A stretch of DNA of 64,000 nt from Ezakiella massiliensis. Its GTDB lineage: Bacteria; Bacillota; Clostridia; Tissierellales; Peptoniphilaceae. The stretch spans positions 248,001 to 312,000 of the forward strand of contig NZ_LT635475.1 in NCBI RefSeq assembly GCF_900120165.1. The letters run 5' to 3'. A program made the translations under genes and the position numbers. Below the pieces are notes generated by a model. The model saw only the letters and a program-made list of their open reading frames with translations, searched no databases and was not told where the DNA came from. The first letter of the stretch is position 1. Every line of letters starts with the position of its first letter. Positions 9,524 to 19,219 of this stretch are shown piece after piece.

Positions 9524-10722
9524 ATTTCCTCCAAGATTGATTTGTATGCCTTATAAGCAGTTGAAAATGCAATTTGTAAATTATAACCACCAGTATTTGC
9601 AGCTACATCAATTATTTCTCCAGAAAAATATAGACCCGGCACTAAATTAGACTCCATAGTTTTTGGATTAATTTCTTTTACATTAATGCCTCCGTCAGTT
9701 ATAACTGCTTCATTAAATCCTCTTCTAGATAAAATCTTAAACTCCAGATTTTTAATAAGCTCAAGCAATCTCTTTCTTTCATCAAGAGTTATCTGATTGA
9801 CTTTTTTGTCTTCGTCAATTCCAGACCTTTTTACAATATAATTAATCATAGACTTAGGCAATAACTTATCTAGAGAATTCTTAAATGACTTATTAATATT
9901 CTCATCAAAATCACACAATAACCTATTATCTAATTTAGTATTATCAAGGGCAGGTTTTAAATCAATAGATATTATATCGCCTTTTTGTGCATAAGAACTT
10001 AAAGTTAAAATAGTCGGTCCACTTAAACCATAGTGAGTAAATAGCAATTCTCCAAACTCAGATATCTGTCTTTTCTTTGAAGTTAAGCTTACATTTACAT
10101 TTCTTAATGATAGGCCCATAAGCTCTTTATCATCATTTAAATCAACATTTAAACCAACAAGTGCTGGTCTGGTCGATATAATAGTGTGGCCAAAACTCTC
10201 AGCAAATTTATACCCATCACCAGTCGAGCCAGTCATTGGATATGATAAGCCACCAGTTGCAATTAATAATTTTTTTGATTTGTACTTGCCTTTATTTGTC
10301 TCAACATTAAAGCAATTATCTTTTGATACACTTAAAACATTTTCATTAAATGCAAAGTCTGCTTTTGAATTACTATATAAGGCATCAATAACATCTGTAG
10401 ACTTATCAGTAAAGGGGAAGACGCGTCCTCCCCTTTCAGTTTTTGTATTTAAACCTTTTTCTTTCAAATAATCCAATAAATCGTAGTTTGTAAATTCATA
10501 AAAAGACGAAAACAAAAATTTGCTGTTTGAAAAAACTTCGTCAAAGAATTCATTTATTGGTCTTGAATTTGTAATATTGCATCTACCCTTACCTGTTATT
10601 TTTAGCTTCTTGCCTGGTTTTTCGTTTTTTTCAATAATTAAAACCTTTTGATTTTCACTTACCATTGAAGCAACTAGTAGACCGCTGGCACCAGCACCAA
10701 TAACAATAAGATCATAAATCAT
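9520..10722 (-). CDS. HI0933/YhiN-family FAD-dependent oxidoreductase
   Basis: The protein is a flavin-binding member of the HI0933 (YhiN/BaiN) family, whose substrates are poorly known. The N-terminal Rossmann motif is VIGAGASGLLVAS, followed by EKNEKPGKKLKITGKGRCNITN, the family signature. Near the middle lies KLLIATGGLSYPMTGSTGDGY, and near the C-terminus ITDGGINVKEINPKTMES, with the FAD-closing LYFSGEIIDV and NTGGYNLQIAF. The 400-residue length is normal. The order with aroH and cmk is close-packed, but that does not reveal its substrate. Confidence 0.9.
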   Translation of the reverse strand: MIYDLIVIGAGASGLLVASMVSENQKVLIIEKNEKPGKKLKITGKGRCNITNSRPINEFFDEVFSNSKFLFSSFYEFTNYDLLDYLKEKGLNTKTERGGRVFPFTDKSTDVIDALYSNSKADFAFNENVLSVSKDNCFNVETNKGKYKSKKLLIATGGLSYPMTGSTGDGYKFAESFGHTIISTRPALVGLNVDLNDDKELMGLSLRNVNVSLTSKKRQISEFGELLFTHYGLSGPTILTLSSYAQKGDIISIDLKPALDNTKLDNRLLCDFDENINKSFKNSLDKLLPKSMINYIVKRSGIDEDKKVNQITLDERKRLLELIKNLEFKILSRRGFNEAVITDGGINVKEINPKTMESNLVPGLYFSGEIIDVAANTGGYNLQIAFSTAYKAYKSILEEI

Positions 10723-11372
10723 TATTCAGCAACAATTCTTGATAGATTTAAGACTCCATTAGATTCTGAAAAATAAATATAAATTGTTTTATCAGAACCC
10801 TTTAGTTCAGCCCTATATTCTCTTGGGTTATCAACTGTAACTATTGTCTTTGTATACTCTAAACCTTCATAGGTTTTTCCTTCATCGCGAACCATTCTGA
10901 AAGCATTTTGATAATCTGCATTGTAATTTTCTATTGCAGCAGCAAATGTTTCTTCTGATTCATAGGTTCCTGTATATATGTTCTTAATAATTTCCACAAT
11001 ATTGTCTAAAAATGGAATATTAACAATTATTTCTTCTTCACCTGGAGTATTAACTGCATTTAATTCCTTGTAATCATTTAAATATGATTCATATAGGTTA
11101 GCTTTATTGGCTTCAATTTGTGTTCTAAGTTGAGCTACAGTCTTATCATCTTTTGTTAAAGCAATTTGATCTAACATTTTTTCAGTGATAAAATTAAATT
11201 TTTCGTCTTCGGTTAATACAATCGATGCTAGTTCATTGGCAATTTGCATCTTTTCTTCTTCTTTTAATGTAGCAACTTTTCTTGCATTAATATCTCCGTC
11301 ACTAAATAATTTACATCCTGTAGTAAATAGCATTCCTATAGCTACTACTGCAACTAAAATCCTTCTCTTCAT
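10722..11372 (-). CDS. Predicted lipoprotein of unknown function
   Basis: I do not recognise this 216-residue protein. It starts with a lipoprotein signal peptide: MKRR, a hydrophobic stretch, then the lipobox FTTGC with Cys near residue 20. The mature part is acidic, largely helical in appearance (residues about 30-130), and ends with an apparent beta-rich stretch (KTIVTVDNPREYRAELKG, TIYIYFSESNGVLNLSRIV). That layout resembles a small surface-exposed binding or scaffold domain, but no catalytic motif is visible. It lies between an RpiR-type regulator and the flavoprotein gene, and its stop overlaps the flavoprotein start. Confidence 0.75.
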   Translation of the reverse strand: MKRRILVAVVAIGMLFTTGCKLFSDGDINARKVATLKEEEKMQIANELASIVLTEDEKFNFITEKMLDQIALTKDDKTVAQLRTQIEANKANLYESYLNDYKELNAVNTPGEEEIIVNIPFLDNIVEIIKNIYTGTYESEETFAAAIENYNADYQNAFRMVRDEGKTYEGLEYTKTIVTVDNPREYRAELKGSDKTIYIYFSESNGVLNLSRIVAE

Positions 11373-11387
11373 AATTACCTCCCTAAA

Positions 11388-12248
11388 TCATTCTGTGTCA
11401 AATATATTATATTTTTTCCACAGGTCTTCCATTTGAGATAGGCTATTGATTGTATTTTGCCTATTGCTCATGCTTATATCAACTATAATCCCATTTATGA
11501 TCGCCATAGGAACTACAAGCGAATCTACAAAAAACAACAAATTATTATTTGCTGCAATTGATAAATCAGACATTTTTGATAATTTATTTGAATCATTATC
11601 TGTTAATGATGCTATTTTAACATTCTTATCTTTGGCGTACTGTACAACGTCTAACATCAATCTAGTATATCTTGGATAGCTGATTACAAATAATAAATCA
11701 TTTTCATCAGCGTCGACCATTTCTTCAAAAATTGTGGTTTCATTTTCTCCCAGCAAGCATACATTGTCAAGTAAAATTCTTAAATAAAAATTAAAATACG
11801 AAGCTAAAAAATGAGAAGTCCTACATCCTAGCAAATATATTTTTCTAGCAGTTAAAAAATTTTCAACAATTTCCTTTACTGTAGATTTATCAATAAGTTC
11901 TAACTTTTTTAAATAAGAAATCTCCGAATTTACCGAGCTATATATAGAGCTTGTATATGCATCTACTTCAGAAAAGATGTTCATCCTATCTATCGATGTA
12001 GATGTACTTTTTACATCATCGATTATAATCTCTTTTAAATCTCTATACCCTTCAAAGCCTAGCTCTTGAGCAAACCTTACTATTGTTGATTCGCTAAGTT
12101 TTAGTTTGCAAGCTAAATCTTTAGCGGTCATATCAACCATCTCGTTAGAATTAAGAAGGATAAAATCAGCTATTTTTTGTTGACCTTTACTAAGATTTTC
12201 ATATTTCTCATAAATTAAGTTTTTTAACTTTTTTTCATTTACTGCCAT
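11388..12248 (-). CDS. RpiR/MurR-family transcriptional regulator
   Basis: This family couples an N-terminal HTH domain to a C-terminal SIS (sugar isomerase) domain that senses phosphorylated sugars. The HTH lies at about residues 1-75, with TAKDLACKLKLSESTIVRFAQELGFEGYRDLKE. The SIS domain covers about 120-260 and contains KIYLLGCRTSHFLASYF and LLFVISYPRYTR. The 286-residue length fits. No sugar transport or catabolic gene is adjacent, so the ligand cannot be read from context. The nearest downstream gene on the same strand encodes the unknown lipoprotein 15 bases away, which is a plausible co-transcribed partner. Confidence 0.9.
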   Translation of the reverse strand: MAVNEKKLKNLIYEKYENLSKGQQKIADFILLNSNEMVDMTAKDLACKLKLSESTIVRFAQELGFEGYRDLKEIIIDDVKSTSTSIDRMNIFSEVDAYTSSIYSSVNSEISYLKKLELIDKSTVKEIVENFLTARKIYLLGCRTSHFLASYFNFYLRILLDNVCLLGENETTIFEEMVDADENDLLFVISYPRYTRLMLDVVQYAKDKNVKIASLTDNDSNKLSKMSDLSIAANNNLLFFVDSLVVPMAIINGIIVDISMSNRQNTINSLSQMEDLWKKYNIFDTE

Positions 12249-12957
12249 GAATCTTTAGTAGCTCCTTAACATATTTTAACTCATTTTTATCAAATTGTCT
12301 ATACTTCCCCTCTGTAAGTCCGTTCAGGCTAATTTCTCCATGCTTAGTTCTAATTAATCGGTTTACAGTAAAATTAAACTTTTCAAACATCCTTCTAATT
12401 TGACGATTACGTCCTTCATAAATTTGGATTTCTAATTTTGTTTGATACTTGTTTCTATTCTTGACATTTATAAGGCATTTTTGAGTAAGGCCATCTTCAA
12501 GCTTAACTCCATTTTCAATCTCCTTAATAATTCTATCAGGAACATAGTCATTAATATAAACTAAATATGTTTTTTTAATTTGAAAAGATGGATGCGTCAT
12601 TATATTTGTAAATTCGCCATCATCTGTTAAAATAATCAATCCTTCGCTATCTAGATCAAGCCTACCAACATATTGAAGTTTCTTGTTGTAATTAATTAAA
12701 TCTACTGCAAGTTTATCATGGTGAATATCAGAATTAGATGATAGATATCCTCTAGGTTTATATAAGGCAAAATAAACATTTCCTTTACTTAACTGAATTG
12801 TTTTGCCATCTACCTTTACATAGTCATTTTCGGAAACATCATGTCCTATATTTTTTATTATTTCACCATTAACTGTTACAAGACCCGATTTAATAATTTC
12901 ATCAGCTTTTCTTCTTGAAGAGTATCCGGAATTAGAAATAAATTTATTAAGCCTCAT
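12235..12957 (-). CDS. RsuA/RluB-family rRNA pseudouridine synthase
   Basis: The enzyme isomerises a uridine in ribosomal RNA. An S4 RNA-binding domain covers the first 60 residues (MRLNKFISNSGYSSRRKADEII is its signature region). The catalytic domain has GRLDLDSEGL with the catalytic Asp, and later EGRNRQIRRMFE and RIRxx-like sequence (VNRLIRTKHGE). Location beside scpB and scpA is the classic scpA-scpB-rluB arrangement of Firmicutes, which favours an RluB-like 23S target. The 240-residue length is normal. It overlaps scpB upstream by 11 bases. Confidence 0.92.
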   Translation of the reverse strand: MRLNKFISNSGYSSRRKADEIIKSGLVTVNGEIIKNIGHDVSENDYVKVDGKTIQLSKGNVYFALYKPRGYLSSNSDIHHDKLAVDLINYNKKLQYVGRLDLDSEGLIILTDDGEFTNIMTHPSFQIKKTYLVYINDYVPDRIIKEIENGVKLEDGLTQKCLINVKNRNKYQTKLEIQIYEGRNRQIRRMFEKFNFTVNRLIRTKHGEISLNGLTEGKYRQFDKNELKYVKELLKIHGSK

Positions 12958-13600
12958 TTGTATTTTCTACCTCATTATTAGTATCACTAGAAATAGATTC
13001 TATACTATCCTCGTCTTCTTCTACTGATTCTATTTCAATTATATCGTCAAAATCAATTTCTGTAATCTTTAATAGCTCGAGGATTTCTTCCTTATCAACA
13101 AGTTCTGGTAAATCATTCAAATTTTCAATCTCAAATGACTTTAAAAATTTATCTGTAGTCTTGTAAACTATAGGTCTGCCCGGTTGATTTAAATTTCCGG
13201 CCTCTCTTACTAGTCCTCTATCTAATAGCGTCCTAACAGATCCGTCACTTTTAACTCCTCTAATTTGCTCAATTACAGACTTGGTGGTTGGTTGTAAGTA
13301 CGCGATAACACTTAGGGTTTCCATAGCTGCATTGGATAAGTTTCTCTTTTTTTGCTTTACACCAAAATCAGAGATTATTTTATGATATTCTGGATTGGAA
13401 TTTAGCTGAACTGATTTACCAATAATTTGAATCCGTAAACCCTTATCATTATATTCATTTTTTAATTCATAAATAATGTCTTCTACGATAGATTTATCAA
13501 TATCAAAATATTTAGATATTTCGCTAATTTCAATCATATCACCCCAGGCAAATAGTAAAGCCTCAATTGAATTTTTATATTTTATTCTGTCTTCACACAC
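12947..13600 (-). CDS. scpB: Segregation and condensation protein B
   Basis: ScpB is a subunit of the SMC-ScpAB condensin that organises and separates chromosomes. It contains two winged-helix domains. The family signature LSNAAMETLSVIAYLQPTTKSVIEQIRGV is present, followed by LLDRGLVREAGNLNQPGRPIVYKTTDKFL. The C-terminal 40 residues are strongly acidic, rich in Glu, Asp and Ser. The gene follows scpA by 12 bases and overlaps the pseudouridine synthase gene. No smc gene is in the window. Confidence 0.96.
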   Translation of the reverse strand: MCEDRIKYKNSIEALLFAWGDMIEISEISKYFDIDKSIVEDIIYELKNEYNDKGLRIQIIGKSVQLNSNPEYHKIISDFGVKQKKRNLSNAAMETLSVIAYLQPTTKSVIEQIRGVKSDGSVRTLLDRGLVREAGNLNQPGRPIVYKTTDKFLKSFEIENLNDLPELVDKEEILELLKITEIDFDDIIEIESVEEDEDSIESISSDTNNEVENTNEA

Positions 13601-13612
13601 TTTAAACCTCTT

Positions 13613-14332
13613 TTAAATTTTGCTTAAGTAGATATCTGTAAATGCTGATTCCTGTTTGCAAACAATTAATCCGCTATTTAATAATTCTAGAATTGCTAAA
13701 AAAGCAGTAATCAAATATTCACGATTTTTATTATTAGAGATCTTTCTTAAAGAAACATCATTGTCTTTAAGCAAAATATTTTTTATATCCTGGACCAGAT
13801 CTTCTGTCTTATATCTTTCTTTAACAATTAAAATTTCATTGCTAACCAAGGCTTGTTTTTTATCGTTAATTAAACTATTAAATGTATTAAACAAGTTATC
13901 CTTATTATAGCTAATTGTATATACAACATTAGTATTAAATACGTCCTCATCCAGACTTTTATCATAAGATAATAAATTATTATCTAGTAAGGCAAACAAA
14001 TCAGCTTGGGTCATCTTAAATCGATTATAAACAATAAGCTGCTCAACAAGATTAACCCGAGGGTCATCATCTTCCTCCTCATCTTTAGATGGAAGCATCA
14101 TTTTTGTTTTTATATTTAATAAAGTCGCCGCCAAGTATAAAAATTCAACCTGAATTTCTATACCCATATCTGCATTTTGTCTTAGAGTATCCAAGTACTC
14201 CTGTGTAATAAAATTTATTGGAATATCATAGATGTTAACTTCATTCTTTTTAATTAAATCTAACAATAAATCCAAAGGACCTGAATAGTCGTCTAATTTT
14301 ACTAGTATATTTTGACTCATGATAACATCCAA
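13613..14332 (-). CDS. scpA: Segregation and condensation protein A
   Basis: ScpA is the kleisin that bridges the SMC heads and binds ScpB. The N-terminus has YSGPLDLLLDLIKKNEVNI, followed by IPINFITQEYL and AATLLNIKTKMMLP, all typical of ScpA. The C-terminal winged helix ends with FLAILELLNSGLIVCKQESAFTDIYL. The 239-residue length is normal. The start lies inside the end of the M50 protease gene (16-base overlap). An internal ATG a few codons in (MSQNILVKLDDYSG) is an alternative start. Confidence 0.96.
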   Translation of the reverse strand: MDVIMSQNILVKLDDYSGPLDLLLDLIKKNEVNIYDIPINFITQEYLDTLRQNADMGIEIQVEFLYLAATLLNIKTKMMLPSKDEEEDDDPRVNLVEQLIVYNRFKMTQADLFALLDNNLLSYDKSLDEDVFNTNVVYTISYNKDNLFNTFNSLINDKKQALVSNEILIVKERYKTEDLVQDIKNILLKDNDVSLRKISNNKNREYLITAFLAILELLNSGLIVCKQESAFTDIYLSKI

Positions 14333-14910
14333 TTCATTGTTGACATTACTAAATGTCCTAAAACATCTGAAATAGATCCACTGAAAATTAATACTACTAG
14401 CAATAATTGTGTATATCTCGAATACTTTTGAACCTCATGAGCAGTTCTGGGACTAAAAAATGAAAGTAAAATATTAGAACCATCAAGAGGTGGCAATGGT
14501 ATTAGATTAAAAAATGCTAAATTAAGATTAATGAGCATAGACATTACTAAAAAAGTATAAAGATATGAATTTGTGCTTATTACATTATTTTTAATTATAA
14601 TCGCACAAATAAATGCAAATAGAAAATTTACAACGATTCCTGCTATGCTGACTAAAAACATGCCTAAATTATAATTTTTAAATTTCCCTGGATTAACAGG
14701 AACTGGCTTAGCCCATCCAAATTTAAAGATAAATAATGAGACCAGCCCTATTGGATCAAGGTGATTGAAGGGATTAAGTGAAACCCTACCCATATCCTTG
14801 GCGCTCCTATCACCTACAGCCAAAGCCGCTAAAGCGTGAGCTGATTCATGAATAACTATAGCTAGTACAAGTGCAGGTGCATATCTCAAAAAACTTAATA
14901 TCGCATCCAT
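14317..14910 (-). CDS. Site-2 protease family (M50) membrane metalloprotease
   Basis: This is a small rhomboid-like M50 peptidase of the YwhC/FpvI-type site-2 protease family that acts within the membrane. The zinc motif HExxH is HESAHALAA near residue 22, and the third ligand is the Asp in LIPLPPLDGSNIL. HLDPIGL is also characteristic. About five hydrophobic helices fill the 197 residues. It is next to scpA in many Firmicutes, but no substrate has been established for this clade. Its start abuts the phosphorylase gene. Confidence 0.92.
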   Translation of the reverse strand: MDAILSFLRYAPALVLAIVIHESAHALAALAVGDRSAKDMGRVSLNPFNHLDPIGLVSLFIFKFGWAKPVPVNPGKFKNYNLGMFLVSIAGIVVNFLFAFICAIIIKNNVISTNSYLYTFLVMSMLINLNLAFFNLIPLPPLDGSNILLSFFSPRTAHEVQKYSRYTQLLLVVLIFSGSISDVLGHLVMSTMNWMLS

Positions 14911-16196
14911 TAAATCACCTTTAAAATTCTGTCAGTGCTTTGCTTGCTATAATTGAGTTCATAGGAGCCTTTAATAAATTCTTCGATGTCTTTAAAGTCT
15001 TTTTCTGTATAAATGGAATATAATATATCTCCTTTATTAACTTTATCACCGTGAACTTTATTAAATTTGATTCCAGCGCCATGGTCTATGGTATCTTCTT
15101 TAGTTTTTCTACCTGCACCGCACATTAGTGATAAATAACCAATAGCGTGGGCATCATAATCTACATAGCCCTCTGCATCTGCTAATACGTCATATTTATT
15201 TTTTGATAAGCTAGCTTCGATATTGTCAAGAAAACTTGCATCCCCATCTTGCCATTTAACAAGTTCTACAAATTTTTTATATGCAGAACCATTGTCAATT
15301 AAGACCTCACACTCTTTAATAATTTCGTCGAGGGATTTGGATGGATATAATAGCTGTATTGATTCAGCTGCAAATCTTATAGACATATCATAAACTTCTT
15401 CTTTTAAATTTCCTTTTAATACATCCACTACTTCCATTATTTCCAATGAGTTTCCTACACATCTACCTATTGGATTATTCATATCTGTAAGCACAACACT
15501 AATATCTCTATTATTTTTATCGGCAATAAATTTAAAAATTCTGGCAAGTTCTGTTGCTGATTCTAAGTCCTTCATAAAAGCACCCTTGCCAACTTTTAAA
15601 TCTATACAAAGTGCTTTATTCTTAATGGCCAATTTTTTGCTCATAATAGACGAAGCAATGAGTGGATAAGAATCAATCGTAGCTGTAACATCTCTAAGAG
15701 CATAGATTACTTTATCAGCAGGCGCTAAATCATTTGTTTGTGCAGCTAAAACAAGACCGATTTCTTTTGCTTGCTTCTCAATTGCTGCTTGGTCCAAATA
15801 AATATTAAAACCTGGGATGCTTTCAAGTTTATCCAGTGTACCTCCTGTAATACCTAAGCCTCTTCCGCTCATTTTAACAACCGGCACACCATAAGCTGCA
15901 AGGATAGGTGTAATAAGCAATGATAGCTTGTCACCTACTCCACCTGTTGAATGTTTATCAACAGAATGATCACTAATGCCTTCTATATACTCGGTACTTC
16001 CATTGTTAACCATGCTCATAGTTAAATTGTATGTCTCTTCATCAGTCATACCATTGATATATGTTGCCATTAAAAAAGCTGATAATTGATAGTCAGGTAG
16101 TGATCCATCGACAATTTTTTTAACAACAAAATCTATTTCATCAGCATTTAAATTAAGTCCGTCTCTCTTTTTTTCAAGAATTGAAATAAAATCCAT
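14910..16196 (-). CDS. pdp: Pyrimidine-nucleoside phosphorylase
   Basis: The enzyme splits thymidine, uridine or deoxyuridine with phosphate into base and (deoxy)ribose 1-phosphate. The family signature is SGRGLGITGGTLDKLESIPG; phosphate- and base-binding regions are KHSTGGVGDKLS and KKLAIKNKALCIDLKVGKGAFM. The C-terminal alpha/beta domain ends with IHxxKGDxV-like features (VHGDKVNKGDILYSIY). The 428-residue length suits both Pdp and thymidine phosphorylase (DeoA); low-GC Gram-positives usually have Pdp. It shares a base with the Nudix gene upstream, and the pair may act in nucleotide salvage. Confidence 0.93.
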   Translation of the reverse strand: MDFISILEKKRDGLNLNADEIDFVVKKIVDGSLPDYQLSAFLMATYINGMTDEETYNLTMSMVNNGSTEYIEGISDHSVDKHSTGGVGDKLSLLITPILAAYGVPVVKMSGRGLGITGGTLDKLESIPGFNIYLDQAAIEKQAKEIGLVLAAQTNDLAPADKVIYALRDVTATIDSYPLIASSIMSKKLAIKNKALCIDLKVGKGAFMKDLESATELARIFKFIADKNNRDISVVLTDMNNPIGRCVGNSLEIMEVVDVLKGNLKEEVYDMSIRFAAESIQLLYPSKSLDEIIKECEVLIDNGSAYKKFVELVKWQDGDASFLDNIEASLSKNKYDVLADAEGYVDYDAHAIGYLSLMCGAGRKTKEDTIDHGAGIKFNKVHGDKVNKGDILYSIYTEKDFKDIEEFIKGSYELNYSKQSTDRILKVI

Positions 16197-16717
16197 TAAA
16201 CCAACCCCTTTGCAATGTAATATGCAACAACAGTTTTCATGTCGATAATTTCTAAGTCATCAATCATCTTTCCTAATTTATCTAAATCAATATATTCAAC
16301 TTCTAGATTTTCCTTTTGCTCACCCTTTTCAAATGGGCCTTTAGCAAAGAAGAAATTGATTTTTTCGGTAGAATATCCAGGCGAACTAAACAAAGAATAA
16401 ACCAGCTCAACATCAGATGCAATTATACCTGTTTCCTCAGTCAATTCTCTCTTGGCTGCCTCGATTGGTGTTTCGCCAGCATCCACCATTCCAGCTGGAA
16501 TTTCGTATATTACATCATTTACAGTGTTTCTAAAATGTTTAATCAAAAGCAACTTTCCATCTTGCACTAAAATTATTGCTGATACATCAAGGTGCTCAAC
16601 AATTTCCCTTTTTGAATATTTTCTATCAGGCAACTCAACTGAATCTAATCTTAAATTTAAAATCTTGCCTTCATAAATCTTATCACTTTTTATAGTCTTT
16701 TCATATAAATCTGACAT
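16196..16717 (-). CDS. nudF: Nudix hydrolase, ADP-ribose pyrophosphatase type
   Basis: Nudix enzymes of this group hydrolyse ADP-ribose to AMP and ribose 5-phosphate. The Nudix box is GMVDAGETPIEAAKRELTEE, running into ETGI, near residues 76-98, matching GX5EX7REUXEEXGU. The downstream SPGYSTEKINFFFA is typical of the ADP-ribose pyrophosphatases. The N-terminal strand contains KIYEGKILNLRLD. The 173-residue length is typical. The substrate is inferred from the subfamily. Confidence 0.9.
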   Translation of the reverse strand: MSDLYEKTIKSDKIYEGKILNLRLDSVELPDRKYSKREIVEHLDVSAIILVQDGKLLLIKHFRNTVNDVIYEIPAGMVDAGETPIEAAKRELTEETGIIASDVELVYSLFSSPGYSTEKINFFFAKGPFEKGEQKENLEVEYIDLDKLGKMIDDLEIIDMKTVVAYYIAKGLV

Positions 16718-18397
16718 TTAATCCCTCTTTTCATTTAACAATTCTTCAGCGTTTTTTAAAGTAGCATCGCTGATCACATCTCCACTTAATAACCTTGCAA
16801 TCTCTTCAATTCTTTCATCTCTATTTAGCTCTCTAATTTGTGTTTGAGTCTCATCATCGTCATCAAACTTTTGAATTTTGAAATGCACATCCGCTTTGGC
16901 AATAATTTGTGGTAAATGTGAAATTAAAATAACTTGTCTAGTATTTGATAAATCTAAGAGTCTATTGCCTACAGCATTTGCTGCTTTTCCGCTTAATCCA
17001 GAATCTATTTCATCAAATACCAAAGTTTTATTGGTCTCATCATTTGCAAAAATTTTCTTTATAGCAAGCATAAATCTGCTCATTTCACCACCTGAAATTA
17101 TTTCTCTAAGTGGTTTTAAGTCAGCTCCCTTATTAGTTATAGCCATGAAATCAATTTTATCTATTCCATCTATGCTAGGATACTTTTCTTCAAAAGAAAC
17201 AGTAAAATATATATTATTCATATCCAAATGCTTTAACTCATCCATCAATTGTCCTTCAAAAATTTTAGCATTCTCTTTTCTTATAAGTGAAAGTTGTCTT
17301 GAGATTTTATCATATTTCTTTTGTAGGACATCTACTTCATCTTGCTTTGCTTTAATAATGTCTTCTATATGTTTTAAATTATTCAAATTATCTTGCAAGT
17401 CATCTCTGTAACTTATTATTTCAGAAACATCTTTATTATATTTTTTCTTAATAGCTTGAATGCTTGATAGTCTAAAATTAATTTCTTCTAGCCTAGATTC
17501 ATCAAAATCAACATTCATATAATCATCTAAGGAGTCCGATATATCTTCTACTTCATAAATCACACTTTGTAACCTTTTTGTGAGTTCAGATATCGATTCA
17601 TCAAAAACTTCTATTTTTCCTAGTGAAGATACACTATCATTTAATGAGCTCAATGCTCCAGTACCTGTTTCAAAATCTCCAGCGATAGAATTTTTTGCGT
17701 TAATAATAGAATTATATATAAGCTGATAGTTTTCTAGTTTATTTAACTCTTCTTTTAAAGAACTCTCCTCACCCTCTTTTAATTCAAGGGCTTCTATTTC
17801 ATTTATTTGAAACTCCAAGTAGTCCATTTCTTGGTTAATGTTTTCAGATGTTTTTATTAGCTTATCTAGTTCTTGCTGGGCAGCTCTCTGCTTTTTAAAC
17901 AAGTCTTCAACTTGAATTTTTATGTTAATAGTCTCATCACTTAAAGCATCTATCATCGGCAAATAGTTGTCTGTATCTAAAAGAATCTGATGCTCATATT
18001 GTCCATAAATATTGCAAATCTGATTTGCAAGCAGCTTTAAATTGTTTATAGTAACAGAAAAACCATTAATCCTTGATACGGATGGATATTCTAAAAATAT
18101 ATCTCTTCTAATAGTAAAAGTCTCATCATCTGTATAAACGCCTAAATTTTTTAGTGTAGGAATAATTTCTTCATTCACAGAGAAAGTCGCCTCTATAACT
18201 GCATGGTCTTCACCAGATTTTATCATATTCTTAGAGGCTCTTTCACCAAGACAAACACTTAGAGCTTCAAATACAATAGATTTACCAGCACCAGTTTCCC
18301 CACTTAAAATATTTAATCCACGTTTAAACATAACTCTTGAATTTTTTATTAATGCAAAATTATTAATATTTAATTCTAAAAGCATGAGCTCCTCCAA
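16718..18397 (-). CDS. recN: DNA repair protein RecN
   Basis: RecN is an SMC-like ATPase that acts early at double-strand breaks. The N-terminal half-head has GETGAGKSIVFEALSVCLGERAS. Two coiled-coil arms lie at about residues 160-215 and 290-370. The C-terminal half-head has ISGGEMSRFMLAIK (signature), LVFDEIDSGLSGKAANAVG (Walker B) and VILISHLPQI. The 559-residue length is normal. An internal ATG (MLLELNINNFALIKN) four codons in may be the real start, as it is preceded by AGGAG. It follows the prenyltransferase gene directly, as in many Firmicutes. Confidence 0.97.
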   Translation of the reverse strand: MEELMLLELNINNFALIKNSRVMFKRGLNILSGETGAGKSIVFEALSVCLGERASKNMIKSGEDHAVIEATFSVNEEIIPTLKNLGVYTDDETFTIRRDIFLEYPSVSRINGFSVTINNLKLLANQICNIYGQYEHQILLDTDNYLPMIDALSDETINIKIQVEDLFKKQRAAQQELDKLIKTSENINQEMDYLEFQINEIEALELKEGEESSLKEELNKLENYQLIYNSIINAKNSIAGDFETGTGALSSLNDSVSSLGKIEVFDESISELTKRLQSVIYEVEDISDSLDDYMNVDFDESRLEEINFRLSSIQAIKKKYNKDVSEIISYRDDLQDNLNNLKHIEDIIKAKQDEVDVLQKKYDKISRQLSLIRKENAKIFEGQLMDELKHLDMNNIYFTVSFEEKYPSIDGIDKIDFMAITNKGADLKPLREIISGGEMSRFMLAIKKIFANDETNKTLVFDEIDSGLSGKAANAVGNRLLDLSNTRQVILISHLPQIIAKADVHFKIQKFDDDDETQTQIRELNRDERIEEIARLLSGDVISDATLKNAEELLNEKRD

Positions 18398-19219
18398 TTA
18401 GTTGTTTATAAATTCCTTACTAAATAATACATCAGTTATCTCTTTATACCCATTAACGGACGCATCTAATTCAGATAAAGACTTATAAATGCTGTCTATA
18501 TTATTTTTGCAATCGTTAATTATTTTCTGGCACTCTTCTTTTGAAATTTTATAGATGCCATCTTCATCACTTCTATCATCTATAGCTTGAAATCCCTGAC
18601 CAATATTTATTGATAAATTCGCCAATAAATTTAACTCTTTTTCACCTAATCCTAAGTACAATCCACTTCCATAAATTGCGCACTCAAATAAGGCAACTGT
18701 CTTGCCATTTATTGTTTTTAAATAATCTTCTTTAGATGATTTGGCTACACTTTCAAAGGCTTGACCCCCAATCATACCCAAGGCTCCTGCTTTGTTGAAT
18801 AAAAATTTGTAAGCACGAACTTTGTTTATATTGTTGCTATCAAGAAGGTCATCAAAAGATATTTCTGCAGCTAAGTTTAAAATACCATCACCTGCAAGCA
18901 AGGCATTCATTTCTCCGTAAACTACATGAGTTGTTTCTTTTCCTCTTCGAAAATCATCATTATCCATACACGGTAAATCGTCATGGACAAGCGAAAACTC
19001 ATGAATCATCTCAAGAGCTGAAGCATAAGGATATATTAGCTTTGGGTCAATATCAAATGCATTAGCTGTAAGCAAAGAAAACTTAGGACGCAACCTTTTG
19101 CCCCCTCTTTTAACTGAATATATCATAGCTGACTTTAAGTTATCACTTGAGATATCCATTTGTTCAATTGTAGAAGTTAAATACTCCTCAAAATTAGAAA
19201 AATCCATCTTAAAACTCAA
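18398..19219 (-). CDS. ispA: Polyprenyl synthetase (farnesyl/geranyl diphosphate synthase type)
   Basis: The enzyme condenses IPP with allylic diphosphates to make short isoprenoids. The first Asp-rich motif is DDLPCMD near residue 85 and the second is DDRSD. GGKRLRP, DAF and LAGDGIL are all typical. The start is uncertain: an ATG at 19207 has no nearby ribosome site, while a TTG at 19219 has AGAGGA five bases upstream, and an ATG at 19222 is too close to the same site. I chose the TTG. The order xseA-xseB-ispA is widely conserved in Firmicutes. Confidence 0.93.
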   Translation of the reverse strand: MSFKMDFSNFEEYLTSTIEQMDISSDNLKSAMIYSVKRGGKRLRPKFSLLTANAFDIDPKLIYPYASALEMIHEFSLVHDDLPCMDNDDFRRGKETTHVVYGEMNALLAGDGILNLAAEISFDDLLDSNNINKVRAYKFLFNKAGALGMIGGQAFESVAKSSKEDYLKTINGKTVALFECAIYGSGLYLGLGEKELNLLANLSINIGQGFQAIDDRSDEDGIYKISKEECQKIINDCKNNIDSIYKSLSELDASVNGYKEITDVLFSKEFINN

